Origin: Porodaedalea pini
Taxonomy: Eukaryota; Basidiomycota; Agaricomycetes; Hymenochaetales; Hymenochaetaceae
DNA length: 64,000 nt
Direction of reading: 5' to 3'
NCBI GenBank assembly: GCA_002794775.1
Contig: NBAY01000034.1
Span: 62,001-126,000 of the forward strand
The notes below the pieces were generated by a model that was not told where the DNA came from, made no database searches, and saw only the letters and a program-made list of their open reading frames with translations. Positions 35,030 through 46,503 of this stretch are shown piece by piece. A program made the translations under genes and the position numbers. The stretch's first letter is position 1; each line of letters starts with the position of its first letter.

Positions 35030-36367
35030 TCAACTTACGGATAACACACGAGGAAACTTTGACGGACATACCAGACTGAGTTCCAACGTCCAGACGCGGC
35101 GTGCCCACAGTTTCACACTGAGCGGCCCTTGCTCCGGACGATCAAGTTCCACGTCAACACCATCCCACCAGCACTTGCGCTAAATGGAGAACGAGACAAA
35201 AATGAGACATCAGACACCGCGCCGGATGCAGGTCGTTGCTACACTCTCACCGCTGGTTTCCGCCAGAAAAGAAGGAGCTTCTGCGCCGTTGCCATTTGGT
35301 TGTAGTCAACAGTGACAGCGGGTTCACTCTGATAAGGAGGCCCGTTGTGGACAATGCCAGTCTTCAATAGGACAAGCGCAATCGATGAGATGCAACACCG
35401 CGAAGGCTCTGGCGCTCGGAACCCCCACACGTCGTCCCGATCAAACCCACTAATGACGATGATAACGTCAGTAATCATGCTCCTCAAGAAAAGAGTTCCA
35501 TAAGAAGCAAACGAGACGATTTCATCAGATGACCGCAAGCCGAGCGAGCGTTGCTAGAGTCGTACCCGCAATCGGAGATACGAGTCGCCGTCATAGTCAT
35601 CTGACAAGCAACGCACTTCTTCCTGAATTTTATGTTGAAAAATAGGCATACCTCATGCAGAGCATGTCTATCAGGTGCTGTTCAGCAACATTGTTTTCTT
35701 TGTTCACGTTGCGCTGTAAAGCGGTAAAGATGTTGCGTTTGTCCAGAAGGACCTGACCACACCGGCGCTTAATGTCCAAAAGTGCGTCATTCGCAATTCC
35801 TGTCTCATCGGTGGAAGCCTTTCCGTCTTTGGGAGGAATGGCGAAGTATTCAAGTTCCTCCCGCAGAACGATGATGGCCTGTTTGGTGAGCAAAGGGTTC
35901 TGGGACATAGGAGGACCGAAATCGGATGCCGGAGCGTTCTCGGCAAGATGCTGCTGCGCTGCAAAAAGACCCGGCGTCGTGGCAGTCCCGTAGAAAGTGT
36001 CCGAGGCATTGCGGAAGAAGTTGAGCACATAGGAGAAACATTTGGGATCAAACTGTTTAAATTAACAACGTGGCCAGAATCAGAACGAACAGAATGGACG
36101 TACGTCAACGCCGTAAAGCTCCTCGTCCTCCTCATTATCTCCACCGTCAGAAAGAGCAACGCTCTGCCTGCTCAAGACGAGGCCGTTTGGAAAGAGACAA
36201 AGCAGAACAGATTCAGGCAGATTCATGATCGTCTCGCGGTCGACGGAGAAGCGCTCTCCACGCAGGTCGAGCTGGAGGCGCGTCAAAAGCTGAGGCTGAA
36301 GATTCGTATGCGTCGGCTGCTGCGAGACTTGAGTGATGGGCGACGAAGACGCCGCGACGGCGGCCAT
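35030..36367 (-). CDS. WHI2-like BTB-fold protein
   Basis: The N-terminus (from 36367) has LDLRGERFSVDRETIMNLPESVLLCLFPNG, the KCTD/BTB-type start of the fungal WHI2 family, then FDPKCFSYVLNFFRNA. The middle contains KQAIIVLREELEYFAIPP, DALLDIKRRCGQVLLDKRNIFTAL and AEQHLIDMLCM. Later exons give GFDRDDVWGFRAPEPSRCCISSIALVLLKTG and CWWDGVDVELDRPEQGPLSVKLWARRVWTLELSLV. Yeast Whi2 is a cofactor of the Psr1/2 phosphatases and acts in general stress response and low-amino-acid inhibition of TORC1. The block order fits that family well. The final exon end at 35030 is read-through of the last recognisable block and may instead be spliced. Confidence 0.65.
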
Positions 36368-37158
36368 GATTGGTGAATGGAGGAGTGGTGGATGAGCCCA
36401 CACAAACGACGCGCCTGAGCCTCTGAGGCGAGGACTCCGAGAAAGGCAATTGAAGTTCGCACGGGTGCTACTTGGTGGATCAGGAATACATTATAATTTA
36501 TACTACATGACGAGTGAGCGCGTGAAATGAAGATCTACTGGATATAGCCCAGAGATGTTCTCTCCCTCGGAACGATACGAGCTATTGTCCCTACCCGCAC
36601 GCCAACATACGGTATTCCGCGAGTTGCCAGTGCCAGCATTCAGGTTCGCAGCAGCGTGTTTCTTTTGCCTTTAGACAACGCATCTCCGCGCGGTCCACCG
36701 CGCAGGCTACCACCTACCCGGACCCAGAAAACCTAAAAAAAAGGAGTAGAGAACCGCGCCTTTATCGCATCCTCTTGTGCTTGCGTGATCGTATCCGTCT
36801 CCTCGAGATACGTATCCGAATACGTACGCGTCAGGCGCGCGTGAAACGGATCTTCTCACCGTGACTCTCTTGCATAGTCATCTTGTGGGTCCTTTGTTGC
36901 ATTGCTACTTGCTCGACCCCCCGTGACTTCAAATCAAATACCCACCTTCGAGAAGGGAGCTATCCCAGCCCAGTATCTCTCGTCTCTCCGCGATCTACCT
37001 GATTTACTCTTTCTCTATCGATTGCCACTGCCACTTGTGCCTCCGTAAATCACTGAGCCTCTCTTCCATTTTTCAAAAAGTCGCAAGATCCGCCCCAAGG
37101 CGTTAAGTCTCTTCCTCAGGCTCCGTTCAGGAGCATAGCTCCTCAGCCCTGTCATCTC
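36368..37158. promoter_or_regulatory. Divergent promoter region, WHI2-like / MED25-like
   Basis: About 790 bp of head-to-head spacer with CT-rich leaders toward both genes (for example 36900-37060) and no supported ORF. Confidence 0.4.
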
Positions 37159-39599
37159 ATGGCCCAGCTGCCGCCGTCGGCAGTCTTTGGTTCCGCCCGC
37201 CCCGGTCAGGCTGTTCATGTCCTCCTCCTCATTGAGAACTCGCTCCCTATGATGGAGCACTGGCAAGACCTCCAGCAGCATATTCTTCCCGGCGTTCTGG
37301 GTGCAGTTCGCATCGCAAATCCTGGTATCAACGTGAGTAAACTATCTTGCCTACCTTCGATAAACGTCCAAGACGTCAAGCTGCTTCCCACCGTTTCTTT
37401 TTTTGTCTCTCTAGGTCCAAATCTTCTGGGAGACCACGGGCAAGACACAAGACCAGCGGCCAGCGTACAAGACGCAACGCCACTTCAATGATTTTCCCGA
37501 CATCGACATTGTCGGCCTGCCGCGAAACAGGCTCTCCCCTCTCTTTATCCGTCAATCGATCGACGTGCGTTCATCTCTCCCTGCCCACTACCCTTCAGTG
37601 TTAACCCAGCCGCCCGTATGCCCTTTCCAGCTTTTCTTGTCAGGTGATAACCCAAAGATGCCGATAACGCGTCATTTATTTATCGTGGCCATGTCCAACC
37701 CCATTGACGACCTGCCAGGGAAATCTGACAACCCACACCAGCAGGCCCAGATTGACGACGCAAAATGGGACGGGCTTGCGATGAAGCTCCAGGAGGTAAA
37801 CACGACCCTCGCCTTATTCACCCAGGACTGAACTCCTCAGTGTCACAGAACAATATCTTTCTGCATGTCATAGCTAACCCCCTCGTGCGGCTAGCGCGCA
37901 TTTTTGAAGTCTTCCGTAAAACGGTACGTTATGCAGGTTTTCTGCTGCACCCCTATTTTCCCCCCCGCTAAAATGGTTTATTGATAAATTTTAGATGCGA
38001 TTTCAATCACGTCAAGAAGTGATCCCTTGGCAGCCAGTCGACTCGATACACTGCATATGCCATCTCTCTGGCTCAGCAAAGCACTCCGGAAAATACGGTG
38101 ATTATGTCTCGATTTGGGGGTTCTTAGCGCGCATTAGCGCTGAACTTATCCCACACAGACCACTCAGCTGAAGAATGGCCAGAAGTCCACCTTCCCTCCG
38201 CCGACCCGCCCTCTCCGGCGCCGAATTCCTCGACGGACATGAGCGACGACGAGCTGCCGTCCCCGATCTCGCCCATCGACATGATCAATTCTAATCCAGG
38301 TTCGCTCTCACTCGTCTCGCGCATGCAGGCGCTCCACGGGCTCGCGAGCCGGCGGCGCCCGTCTGAGCGCAGCCGCCGCCCGTCCGTCTCGCGGAGCGCG
38401 TTCTTCCGCGAGGCATCCCCGACGCCGTCGCCGCGCCGCGAGCGGCTTGTCAACTCCAAAAACAGCCAAAGCCAAAACAACAGCAGCGTGAATGGGAACG
38501 GGGCGGGCAAGGAGAAGGAAAGGCTTCGCCAGCTCTCGATGATCGCCCTCGCGCCTTCGTGCCCACCGCGAGCTTCTCGAGCGCGCTCGACCTACGCGGC
38601 CTGACGCAAGACCCGGCGTTTCGCAGCCCGGTCGACGCGCCCTACGCGGGTGGCCCGGCAGGCGGGTACGCCGGAGCCGGGGCCGTTGCCGTTGCTGGTC
38701 CCGGCGCGAGTCCGCCGAACATGCCGGGCTTCCACCCGCCCTCGCCTGGCTCTGACGCGTCCGGGTCGATGATGTCGAGCTCGCTGTCGAGCATCTCTGC
38801 ACCGCAGCGCAACATCGACATGTCCCTTGGAGGCTCTGGCGATCCGGTTCCATCTCAGTCCGCCTATGCGAACAACAGACCGATGCAGCCCGCGCTATAC
38901 CCACTCAAAGTCGGGAGCTCCTCTCAAGTGACGTCGTATCTGTCCGGTCCTGCGAGCCCTATGAATTCTGGCGCGCCCGACGTCCCGCTCCCGATCTCGC
39001 CTACGGTTTTCCAAAGTCCGACCCACGGCCCGCTACCATATAGTGCTTACGCTACGTCTTCCGTCCCATCCTTCCCGCCATTCACGGTACATTATCCACC
39101 ATACGCGCATGCACAGCGCGCGCCGCCGTCCTATGTCGGAGGTGCAGATACCATCACGCCCAGTGCACATTTATCGTCTGTAGCGGAGAGCGACTGCGAA
39201 CCCGACGTCGTTCCCGCAAGCGCGCCGCCGGACGTACGCGGACAGGTTCCCTTCGTCTTCGATGCGACGTACGAGGCGCAGAGCATTATACGTCTTCGTC
39301 ATGCTATTGATTCGATGCAGGAGACGGACGAGGCGCATGCTGCTGGAGCGGGAGTTGCTTCCGAGCTTGGGAATGGAAGTTGGAAGGGACATGGGAACGC
39401 CCAGACGAGCTCTTATATACCTGAAGTGCGTGATTCCTCGCACACGGATTTTTTGGATCCTTATTATGACTTATGCTATATTAATCACCAGCTCCCTGAT
39501 GCGTTCTACAGCGTCGATCGTGGGCGATATGATGAAAGGGAAACTGGATCCCATTTCACTTCTTCTGGTACGAACACTTTGGCTCGCCCAGGAATCTAA
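37159..39599 (+). CDS. MED25-type VWA domain protein, with a probable frameshift
   Basis: The N-terminus, AVHVLLLIENSLPMMEHWQDLQQHILPGVL, is the beta-strand and helix opening of the Mediator subunit 25 von Willebrand A domain. FWETTGKTQDQRPAYKTQRHFNDFPDIDIVGLP, RHLFIVAMSNPIDD and NIFLHVIANPLVRLARIFEVF complete an integrin-like fold over six exons. After HSAEEWPE comes a long Ser/Pro/Gly-rich, probably disordered tail to 39599. In that tail the frame changes near 38550: LRQLSMIALA reads in one frame, FVPTASFSSALDL in another, with no credible intron between. This is a one-base lesion or a sequence error. In Mediator, the VWA domain tethers the subunit to the complex while the tail meets activators. 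MED25 identity is by fold pattern, so moderate. Confidence 0.6.
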
Positions 39600-39871
39600 C
39601 TCTTATCGTTTCAATGACAGCTAGGTAATATGTTTGATCTTTTATGTTTACGCGTGTTATCTGTTTGTTTGTTTACTCATTCCTCATGTTGGCCTTGTTT
39701 TGTTGACGGAAGTCTTTTACGTTTCAAATCGGAATATTTCTCACTCGGAATATCAGAATTATGCGTATGTTGTTTGATACATTACGAATTCAGACTTGCT
39801 ACAGAAACAAAGTACGGTAAGGCAGGGGGTATACTACTACATAGTCGGGAGTCAGAAAGAGGTCATGGCAC
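39600..39871. other. Convergent intergenic region
   Basis: 3' untranslated region of the MED25-like gene meeting that of the small hydrophobic protein gene. Nothing else seen. Confidence 0.4.
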
Positions 39872-40244
39872 CTAATATACGCCGCCTCCGGTGCCCATGC
39901 CTCCAGCCCTCCTGCGACGACCGAAGCCCATGCTCGTGCCGCTCGACCTGGCTGCCCTAGAACGTCCCGAGCAGCAGCGGCAGCAGAGAATGTCTTCGAT
40001 ACAGTAGAATATCGAGGCGATGACCTGTTCGAAAAAGACAGATATCAGTAAGGGGTTAGACGATAGTCAATGAGAAAAAGGACGTACGCCGACGATGGCG
40101 GAGACAATCGTCTCGATTACAGCTGCAATGGCGCTGACGATGGCATTGATACCGCGGCCAATAGCAGATACGATGGAACCCTGTCGAACGAGCCGATCAG
40201 CTCGCCATATTCGCACTTGAGGCGGTTTCGAGAGAACATACCAT
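39872..40244 (-). CDS. Small hydrophobic protein with Cys cluster and RG-rich tail
   Basis: Three coding exons on the minus strand. The first is only the ATG (40244-40242), directly followed by a GTATGT donor. The second encodes GSIVSAIGRGINAIVSAIAAVIETIVSAIVG. The third starts VIASIFYCIEDILCCRCCSG and ends in a basic, Gly-rich tail, GFGRRRRAGGMGTGGGVY. The whole protein is about 72 residues: one long alanine/isoleucine-rich hydrophobic segment (about 35 residues), a CC.CC cluster suited to palmitoylation, and a positive tail, so probably a membrane-associated peptide. It is too spliced to appear as one open frame, but the splice sites are consensus and a TATA box lies about 125 bp upstream. 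The look is of a basidiomycete-specific family; function unknown. Confidence 0.75.
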
Positions 40245-40366
40245 GATTATTGAATAAATTTAGGTAAATTTAATCGTTGTGTGTCGTGGAAAGTTGGTTT
40301 CGTTATCTGAGAGTGGTTGTGGTAGTTGGAATGCTAAGTTTCTCATTTTTCCAAGAGAGGCGGAGG

Positions 40367-40372
40367 TATATA
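40367..40372 (-). promoter_or_regulatory. TATA box of the small hydrophobic protein gene
   Basis: Within CATATATACC on the minus strand, about 125 bp before the ATG at 40244. Confidence 0.5.
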
Positions 40373-40379
40373 TGTAGCC

Positions 40380-41600
40380 CGTCGGAGAATGACGTATGAC
40401 AAGGTCGTGCAGAGTCGGAGCGGTGACGACATATCAATTACGGGCTATCTAATCTGGTATGTTGGCCCCACATGGCACCTACTGCGCGTCATGATCGACA
40501 TCAACTACTGTAACTCCCGCTGTGCATTCCACTCATTTATAGTACTAGTATCTTCTTCATTCCTTGGTTCTTAGTCAAAGACGTTCGACATTACACTGCA
40601 CCAGTTAAGCATAAACAATATTAATAAGACTCAAAAGAAAACTCCTCTACATAGTATAGTCTCCTATTACTATTATTACGGAACCTTTTTTTTTATAGCT
40701 CCGTCGATGCAAGGTCAAAATAAAACTTAAAAAGCTTGCTAGCACGCTATTTATAATAAACACGGTGTCTAAGAGTACTAGTCATCACTCCAGCAAGGTA
40801 CCATATTCTCAATCATTTAGGAGGATCTTTCATCCGGGGTTGGGCCCTCTCCAGTTTGCTCCCGATCAGTTCACCAAGGGCATCAACTTTAACTCAAATT
40901 CTGCACCACGTACGAAGTTCAGTATACGTAGTGACTAGAAGGTTCAATCGGCACTCTCCTGGGCGAGTCGTTGCCGCAAGGGTTGCGGAATTCTCCTTAA
41001 CCTACGCTCCTTAACCTACGCGGGTTAGATATCCATGATCGGGGAGAAGACTGTGCAGAAGACGAAGCCCGAGATGGCATTGATATGACGAAGATGAAAT
41101 ATGAAAGGACGAATGATGAGGCTCTTCTGGCTGGGATCCCTTGCATGGAGAGCAATTACATGTTGGCTGCTCAAGTTTATTATTATGTACATCGTAACTT
41201 TTACACCAAGGCACATGTCCTGACATTAGTGACAAGACTCCTCAAGAACCGAACAGCAAGAGGCATGGATAGTTTCGAGGTAAGGTCGAGACTATATACA
41301 GGCTGTATTCTTCTTTGAGATCTCCAGCCATAAGTATAGATGAGCGCGCCAGAAGAGAGTAGATGGACAGATCACCAAAGTCCAATCAGTATTGTCCAAA
41401 CTGTCGATAAAGACTTCTCGCCTCAGAAGACATACATTCGGCATATTCGCGCGTCGTGTATGGCAGTCAGCAAGTATGAGTTTTAGAGAGAATGGATAAA
41501 GTACAAGCCAGTATATTTTTTCAAAAAATTATCGGTTATTGAACATTCAGTTACGACCATCGGCGGGCGCTTGGTAAATCTAAGCAGACTTTAGACGGAA
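40380..41600. other. Gene-poor region
   Basis: AT-rich, with scattered short open frames only. One AATATTAAT palindrome lies at 40617-40625. No gene is supported. Confidence 0.4.
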
Positions 41601-41622
41601 ACATTAGGATGAGAGAAGAACA

Positions 41623-41815
41623 TTAGAATCGAATGTCTTGAGGGGATTTTTCAGGGACGCAAATGGAAAGCATATGCATGTCAAGAGCGACGTTGAACTT
41701 GAAGGTGAAGGTAGGACGCATGACGCGATAACGTGCCCAATTCGGTGACTTTGACGCGACCGCGAGCCTTTGTATCTCTTCTTCATCAACTTCCATCACG
41801 CTGGTCATCTGGCAT
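41623..41815 (-). pseudogene. Divergent partner ORF of copy 2, damaged
   Basis: Minus-strand segment with the same opening as at copy 3 (ATGCCAGA(T/C)GA followed by CAGCGTGATGGAAGT), but here that frame hits TGA after nine codons. A second frame runs VDEEEIQRL to NWARYRVMRPTF and ends at 41623, including LDMHMLS, which matches the LDMYMHS of copy 3. Relative to copy 3 a central stretch is missing. Confidence 0.45.
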
Positions 41816-42242
41816 CTACATCTCACTAAGGTCCATTCCACTGATATCGGTTGTCCATTATCGTAAAAACTCTTAGCCGATCACACATTCTCAATCGTCA
41901 ACCTTGAAGATTAACGAAGAATGCTGTCTCGGCCGAGTCGACCCCGTGAAAATTTCTCGTTGCCAATAGTAGAACTGTGTTTATATCTTGGTCTCAACGA
42001 GAGAGCCTGACCGTAGACGAGAACGGAATGCGAAAGAGGCTTCTTTATTGTATTGGGTGTGTTTGCTTTCCTCCTATTGCTGTTCTTGCTGCTTCATCTT
42101 CGGACCTGTACAAATGCGACAAAGCGGATTTCAAGCTCATCCAGAAAAATAAATCACTGGCTGGAAGGCTGAGTTACTCAGATCGAGATGCTGATTCACT
42201 ACATCATCTACTTGCAGCAGCCAGCCTCTCGATTTGGGCGAT

Positions 42243-42249
42243 TATGAAA
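42243..42249 (+). promoter_or_regulatory. Altered TATA site of unknown-family copy 2
   Basis: Reads TATGAAA, in the otherwise conserved context TCGATTTGGGCGATTATGAA, where copies 1 and 3 have TATAAAA. Probably weakened promoter. Confidence 0.55.
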
Positions 42250-42303
42250 TGGCCTGCGCCCCTCTCTCGTCCTCCACATACAGCTTGACTTTCAACGGCC
42301 ATC

Positions 42304-44314
42304 ATGGTGCTCATAAAGCATTCCATTGGCTCCAAAGCCCGCACTCTGCACAACAATGTAACAAGCAAACTCCGCTCGCGTCCTCTCGTCGACAAGCAGG
42401 TCTTGTCAACGGCGACGCGCCCCCTCCTCTCTTCACTGCTGGTCAGTGCCACCCGACGACGCCCCCCTCCCCGATCCCGCCCCACGGCGGCGTCATTCTT
42501 CTCGCTTTATGAACATACTGGTATACTGAAAGGTCGTGTCACCTTAGATGCAGTACGTATCTGTTACGTTCCGTGCCACCCGAGCTCATCGTCTGTCTCT
42601 TACAGGGAGTGCCTTCGGTGGCAAGCACCTCCACCCTGGAGGACGATATCAGAAACTCGAGGATCCTGTCATCGCTTGCCGAGACGACTGACGGTCGCTC
42701 TCTCGATGCATCTTACTTTGGCATCGTGCGTATACTCAACAGCTCAAAGACATCATCAGAGGCTGACATGTATGTAAGCAGACGTACAGGAACTCCACAC
42801 TCAATTCTTCCCAAGGGTTGGGGGACCACTATGCCAATGTGTGCACATCTCCTGTATGTACGCTCACTTTACAACAAATGCCATTCGTACTTATCTCTCA
42901 TGCTCTCGAGCTGGCACTTGCAATTGCATCAGGACCTGAAGAAGCGGACGACGTAAGTATACTATTGCACAATCATACGGACTTTATTATAACACCCGTC
43001 AACATAGCTTCCCGATTTTGAGCCTGATTCTCCTGAATCCGGCAATGCCAGCTTAAATTTCGACTCTGGTGTCGAAACCTCAATTGGGGACCGCTTCGCC
43101 GACGTGAAGCCTGTCCTCGAGTTTGGTGAGGTCGCTCCTCCAACTATTCAGCTCCTGTCCACTTTTGCCGCAGCGCCCGCACGGACACCGACGATGGTGA
43201 TTCCGACTCTGAGTTGGAAGACAGTGCATCATTTTCAGCCAACGCTTGCCAGAATGAAAGCATGTCGGTGCTTGAAGCTGTCTCGTTCCTCGACAATGTT
43301 CTCCTTCCCTTCGAGGAGTCGAGGATGCTTCCGCCGTCACCCATTCTGCTCTCGCGGCAACCGACGTTGCTGTCCTTCTCTGGACGCCACCACCCACGAC
43401 TTGCTATGGCCGACTACCAGGACACTGCGTTTGGCGCACCCGCGCCATTAGGCACGCACTCGGACATGATCCTGGTCACGGACGACGGATCTGTCCAATC
43501 GGACCCCTTCGTCGTTTATCCTTCCCGCAACGTCGCGCCAACACAGCAATGCTTTCCCGGGCACCAGCCGCTGACAATAACGAGGACTGTCTACCAGGAC
43601 ACTGATTCTGGCGCACCCGCGCGTCGAACTATGATACCCGATATGGACCTGGCCGTGGACAACGAGACTGCACTTCCTGCCGCCTTTGTCGGTTTTCCTA
43701 CAGCAGCTACCATTCTTCCCGACTCTCTTTCCTACAACTACACACAATTCTACATGGAGGACGTTGAACCCATTCCTCATATATCCTCGAACACTGCATT
43801 ATCGATATCGCTCTGGATGATTCGCGAGAGTGTTCAGGTACCCGAGAATGACAGCGACCTCTTCGGGCTCCGCTGCATAAGCTTCGACAATATGGAATTA
43901 TGCGAAGCGGATGACATGGGGATGGTTGAGGACCCTGATGTCGATTTCCTGACAAGCCTTTTTTCTTCGACACTTCATCTGGATGTCAACATCTGCACCA
44001 AGTGCTCAGCTCCACAAGCTCCTTTCTGCCAATGCCATCTCATTACTATCGCAAACTGTATTCGTTGCTCAGCGCCTCCAATTCCTTCTTGCTTATGTCT
44101 TCAACTGACGGCACACTTTCTTCCAGCATTCGTCCCTTTGTTGGTTCCGCCATATCCGCGCGTGTTACGGAAGATCTGGCATCCTCCGCTACCGCTGTTG
44201 ATGGACATCGACGAGGGCCTCTCGTTGCTCGAGCTGTATATACCTAACGCGGGTGTTACGCTAGACAGGAGGCGAATGCGAAGAACAAAATGGAAAATCT
44301 ACGAGTTTCGTTAG
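42304..44314 (+). pseudogene. Unrecognised gene family, copy 2, frameshifted
   Basis: Same exon plan as the other two copies. Exon 1 is MVLIKHSIGSKARTLHNN...; exon 2 is GVPSVASTSTLEDDIRNSRIL...; then acidic SGPEEADD and the long last exon. In that exon a one-base deletion near 43160 (23 nt here against 24 nt in copy 3) shifts the frame just before the TDDGDS acidic stretch, so the upstream and downstream parts read in different frames. The downstream 366-residue frame starting at 43214 stays open to 44314 and keeps both Cys4 units, CTKCSAPQAPFCQC and CIRCSAPPIPSCLC. A shorter product from that internal ATG is possible. The altered TATA box also argues for a decaying copy. Confidence 0.7.
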
Positions 44315-44599
44315 GACAGAGGGATGACCGCCCAGGCGCGGACATCTTGAATCTCAAACGAACTCTATGCTACTCTGTAATCTGCAATGGCTTGGATGGC
44401 CTTGGTTTCTAATCTGTCGATAATGCTATTCTACCTCTGCGTTTCTGCGGCCTGTATCTTTCTTCTCTGGTGTGATACTCTTCTGCGCTTGTATGGGCCA
44501 TACCATTGTACTTTTTAGTTCACAATTAAGTATCTATTTATCTGTCCTAGCCCTTCATATCCTCGCTCGCATCGCAAATAATGTATGTTTTGGGTCATA

Positions 44600-46501
44600 T
44601 TTTACTTCACAGTAGTAATTTGACACTTCTTTTCTTGCGCCGTCGACACCAGCGATGGAAGGCACAGTGACAAAGCAATGCTTTGACACATGTGCTTGTG
44701 CCTTTCTCAATGGGGCAGGCGTGCTTCGTGACAAGGCACTGTGATTTTCCAAGAAGAGAAATACTGCAGATCTTCATGCAAATCTCCCATTTTCAGTGTG
44801 CAGGCCATCCTCCGGCAGATACAGTCCTTGAACCAGTACATTTTGATTTTGGTTTTGTACAACATTTACAAAAACTCATTTCAAAACAAAAATACTACAT
44901 GAAAACAATTTATGTTAAGTCCATCCATTCCCAATTTTAAGTGAAAGCAATGAAAGAAAAAATATATATAAAGGATTTATGTTTTGAGCCCAGAATGAGT
45001 TGCCACCGGTCCTTGCACCACAAGTTTCCCACGCTCAGTTCATTTGTGATTTGAGCTCCCCCTTGACATTTTCAAGGTCAATAAATTCTAATTCATATTA
45101 AATATCATTTATAAGTTTAAACTCAGGAACTTCAGACTTCAGGTGGTGCTTTTTTGTGTTTTGTATACTCCAGTCAGGGACTTTTGGATTCAAGTTGATG
45201 GAAACTTGACACATTGAAGGTCACGTGACCAAGTCAGATCGCCCTCAGACTATGGTGCGTAAAGGCCTCGCGGCAACTCTGCCCAGCCCATAATTTTTAG
45301 AATTTTTATGTACCAATTGAAATCTATCATGAAAGTGGCCAAAAGCTGCAATTTCTTGCATTTTTGGAAATACCCAAGAAATGTTTCAAATGTTTTGAGA
45401 AAACAAAATTGAAAAAATTCAGGAAAAAATTCCCACATGTCCGGCATGTTTTTTTTCGCCATTTGGTGCACACCACATGAAAAAAAAAAAACATGCCATG
45501 CAGGCATGTGAAGAGTAGAATCACCCTTGAGAAAGGGAAAACCGGGGAAACAGGCTTTAAATTTGCCCTGCTCATATTTCCCTCTTATTTTTCGAGTTTT
45601 TTTTTTATCAATCAAATAATATTTAGAAGGGGACTTGATTTTATTCAGGCTGTGGCTGCCATGAAGAAATACAAATCACATAGACATATTCCGGACAGTA
45701 CAATATTGATAACTCACGAGGTCCTCAAACAATGAAAATGGTAGTTATGATCAATATTTTGTTATGTAATTACCTGATGCAGATGGATTTGTAATACCTT
45801 AGCCGACATGTTTCAAATCTTGTCTCAAAAAAAACATAACCTCACAAAAAAAAACATTTGAGGTACAAACTATATTCATATTGACTCCCTGTATCTACTG
45901 TAATTTTTTCCAGGCCTATTTATTATGATGTGGTGGAGGAGTAGGATGTTGAAGTTGATGTGACTTGAGTTGCCACGAGGTGCCTTTATGCACCATAGTC
46001 AATGAAACCTGTTGAATTTGTATACAAGTAAATACTTGACCAAGTTTCCTGAAATTTTGTAAACACAATTTTCTTACAGCTACAGGTTCACTGTTTTTTT
46101 TGTTTAAATTTTGTGCAGTGCATTTTGTAAATATTGTGGCAAACAAATTTCAAACTTGAACTAGTGCAGATCATTACTTTCTCAAGAGTGTTTGACTCAT
46201 AACTTCACATATTCTGCAGCAATGCATACTTTTTTTTTCATTTTTTTTTTCTGACAATGTTTATGCCAATCAGGGACTATTGGTATAGTTTTCTGAGATA
46301 AAAAAGCTTTTGTTGTTGTGTCATAGGTAGGGTGATGCAAGGAGCCAAGGACCAGTGGTGGTGCAAGGACTGGTCCAAGACTGTACCAAGCAGGTTTCAT
46401 GATGTTGTGAAACCTGCTCTGAATGACTTCCCTTTTCTGCTCATGTATGTAACAAGCTCAACCTACAACTTAAGACTCTGCCTTTTATAAGACATATCAA
46501 G
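44600..46501. repeat. AT-rich, repeat-like region
   Basis: Low-GC, CpG-poor sequence unlike the gene-bearing DNA, with A/T homopolymers and a 14-bp-stem hairpin at 45443-45497. Open frames such as the 121-residue minus-strand frame at 45250-45615 are Phe/Lys-rich products of composition. It is probably old transposon sequence that I cannot classify. Confidence 0.5.
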
Positions 46502-46503
46502 TA

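Noticed and set aside
38308..38904. 198-residue minus-strand frame rich in Arg
   Set aside because: Antisense shadow of the GC-rich MED25-like tail; composition is that of complemented Ser/Pro/Gly codons and there is no motif.
45250..45615. 121-residue Phe/Lys-rich minus-strand frame
   Set aside because: Composition follows the AT-rich DNA and it spans a hairpin; treated as repeat sequence.
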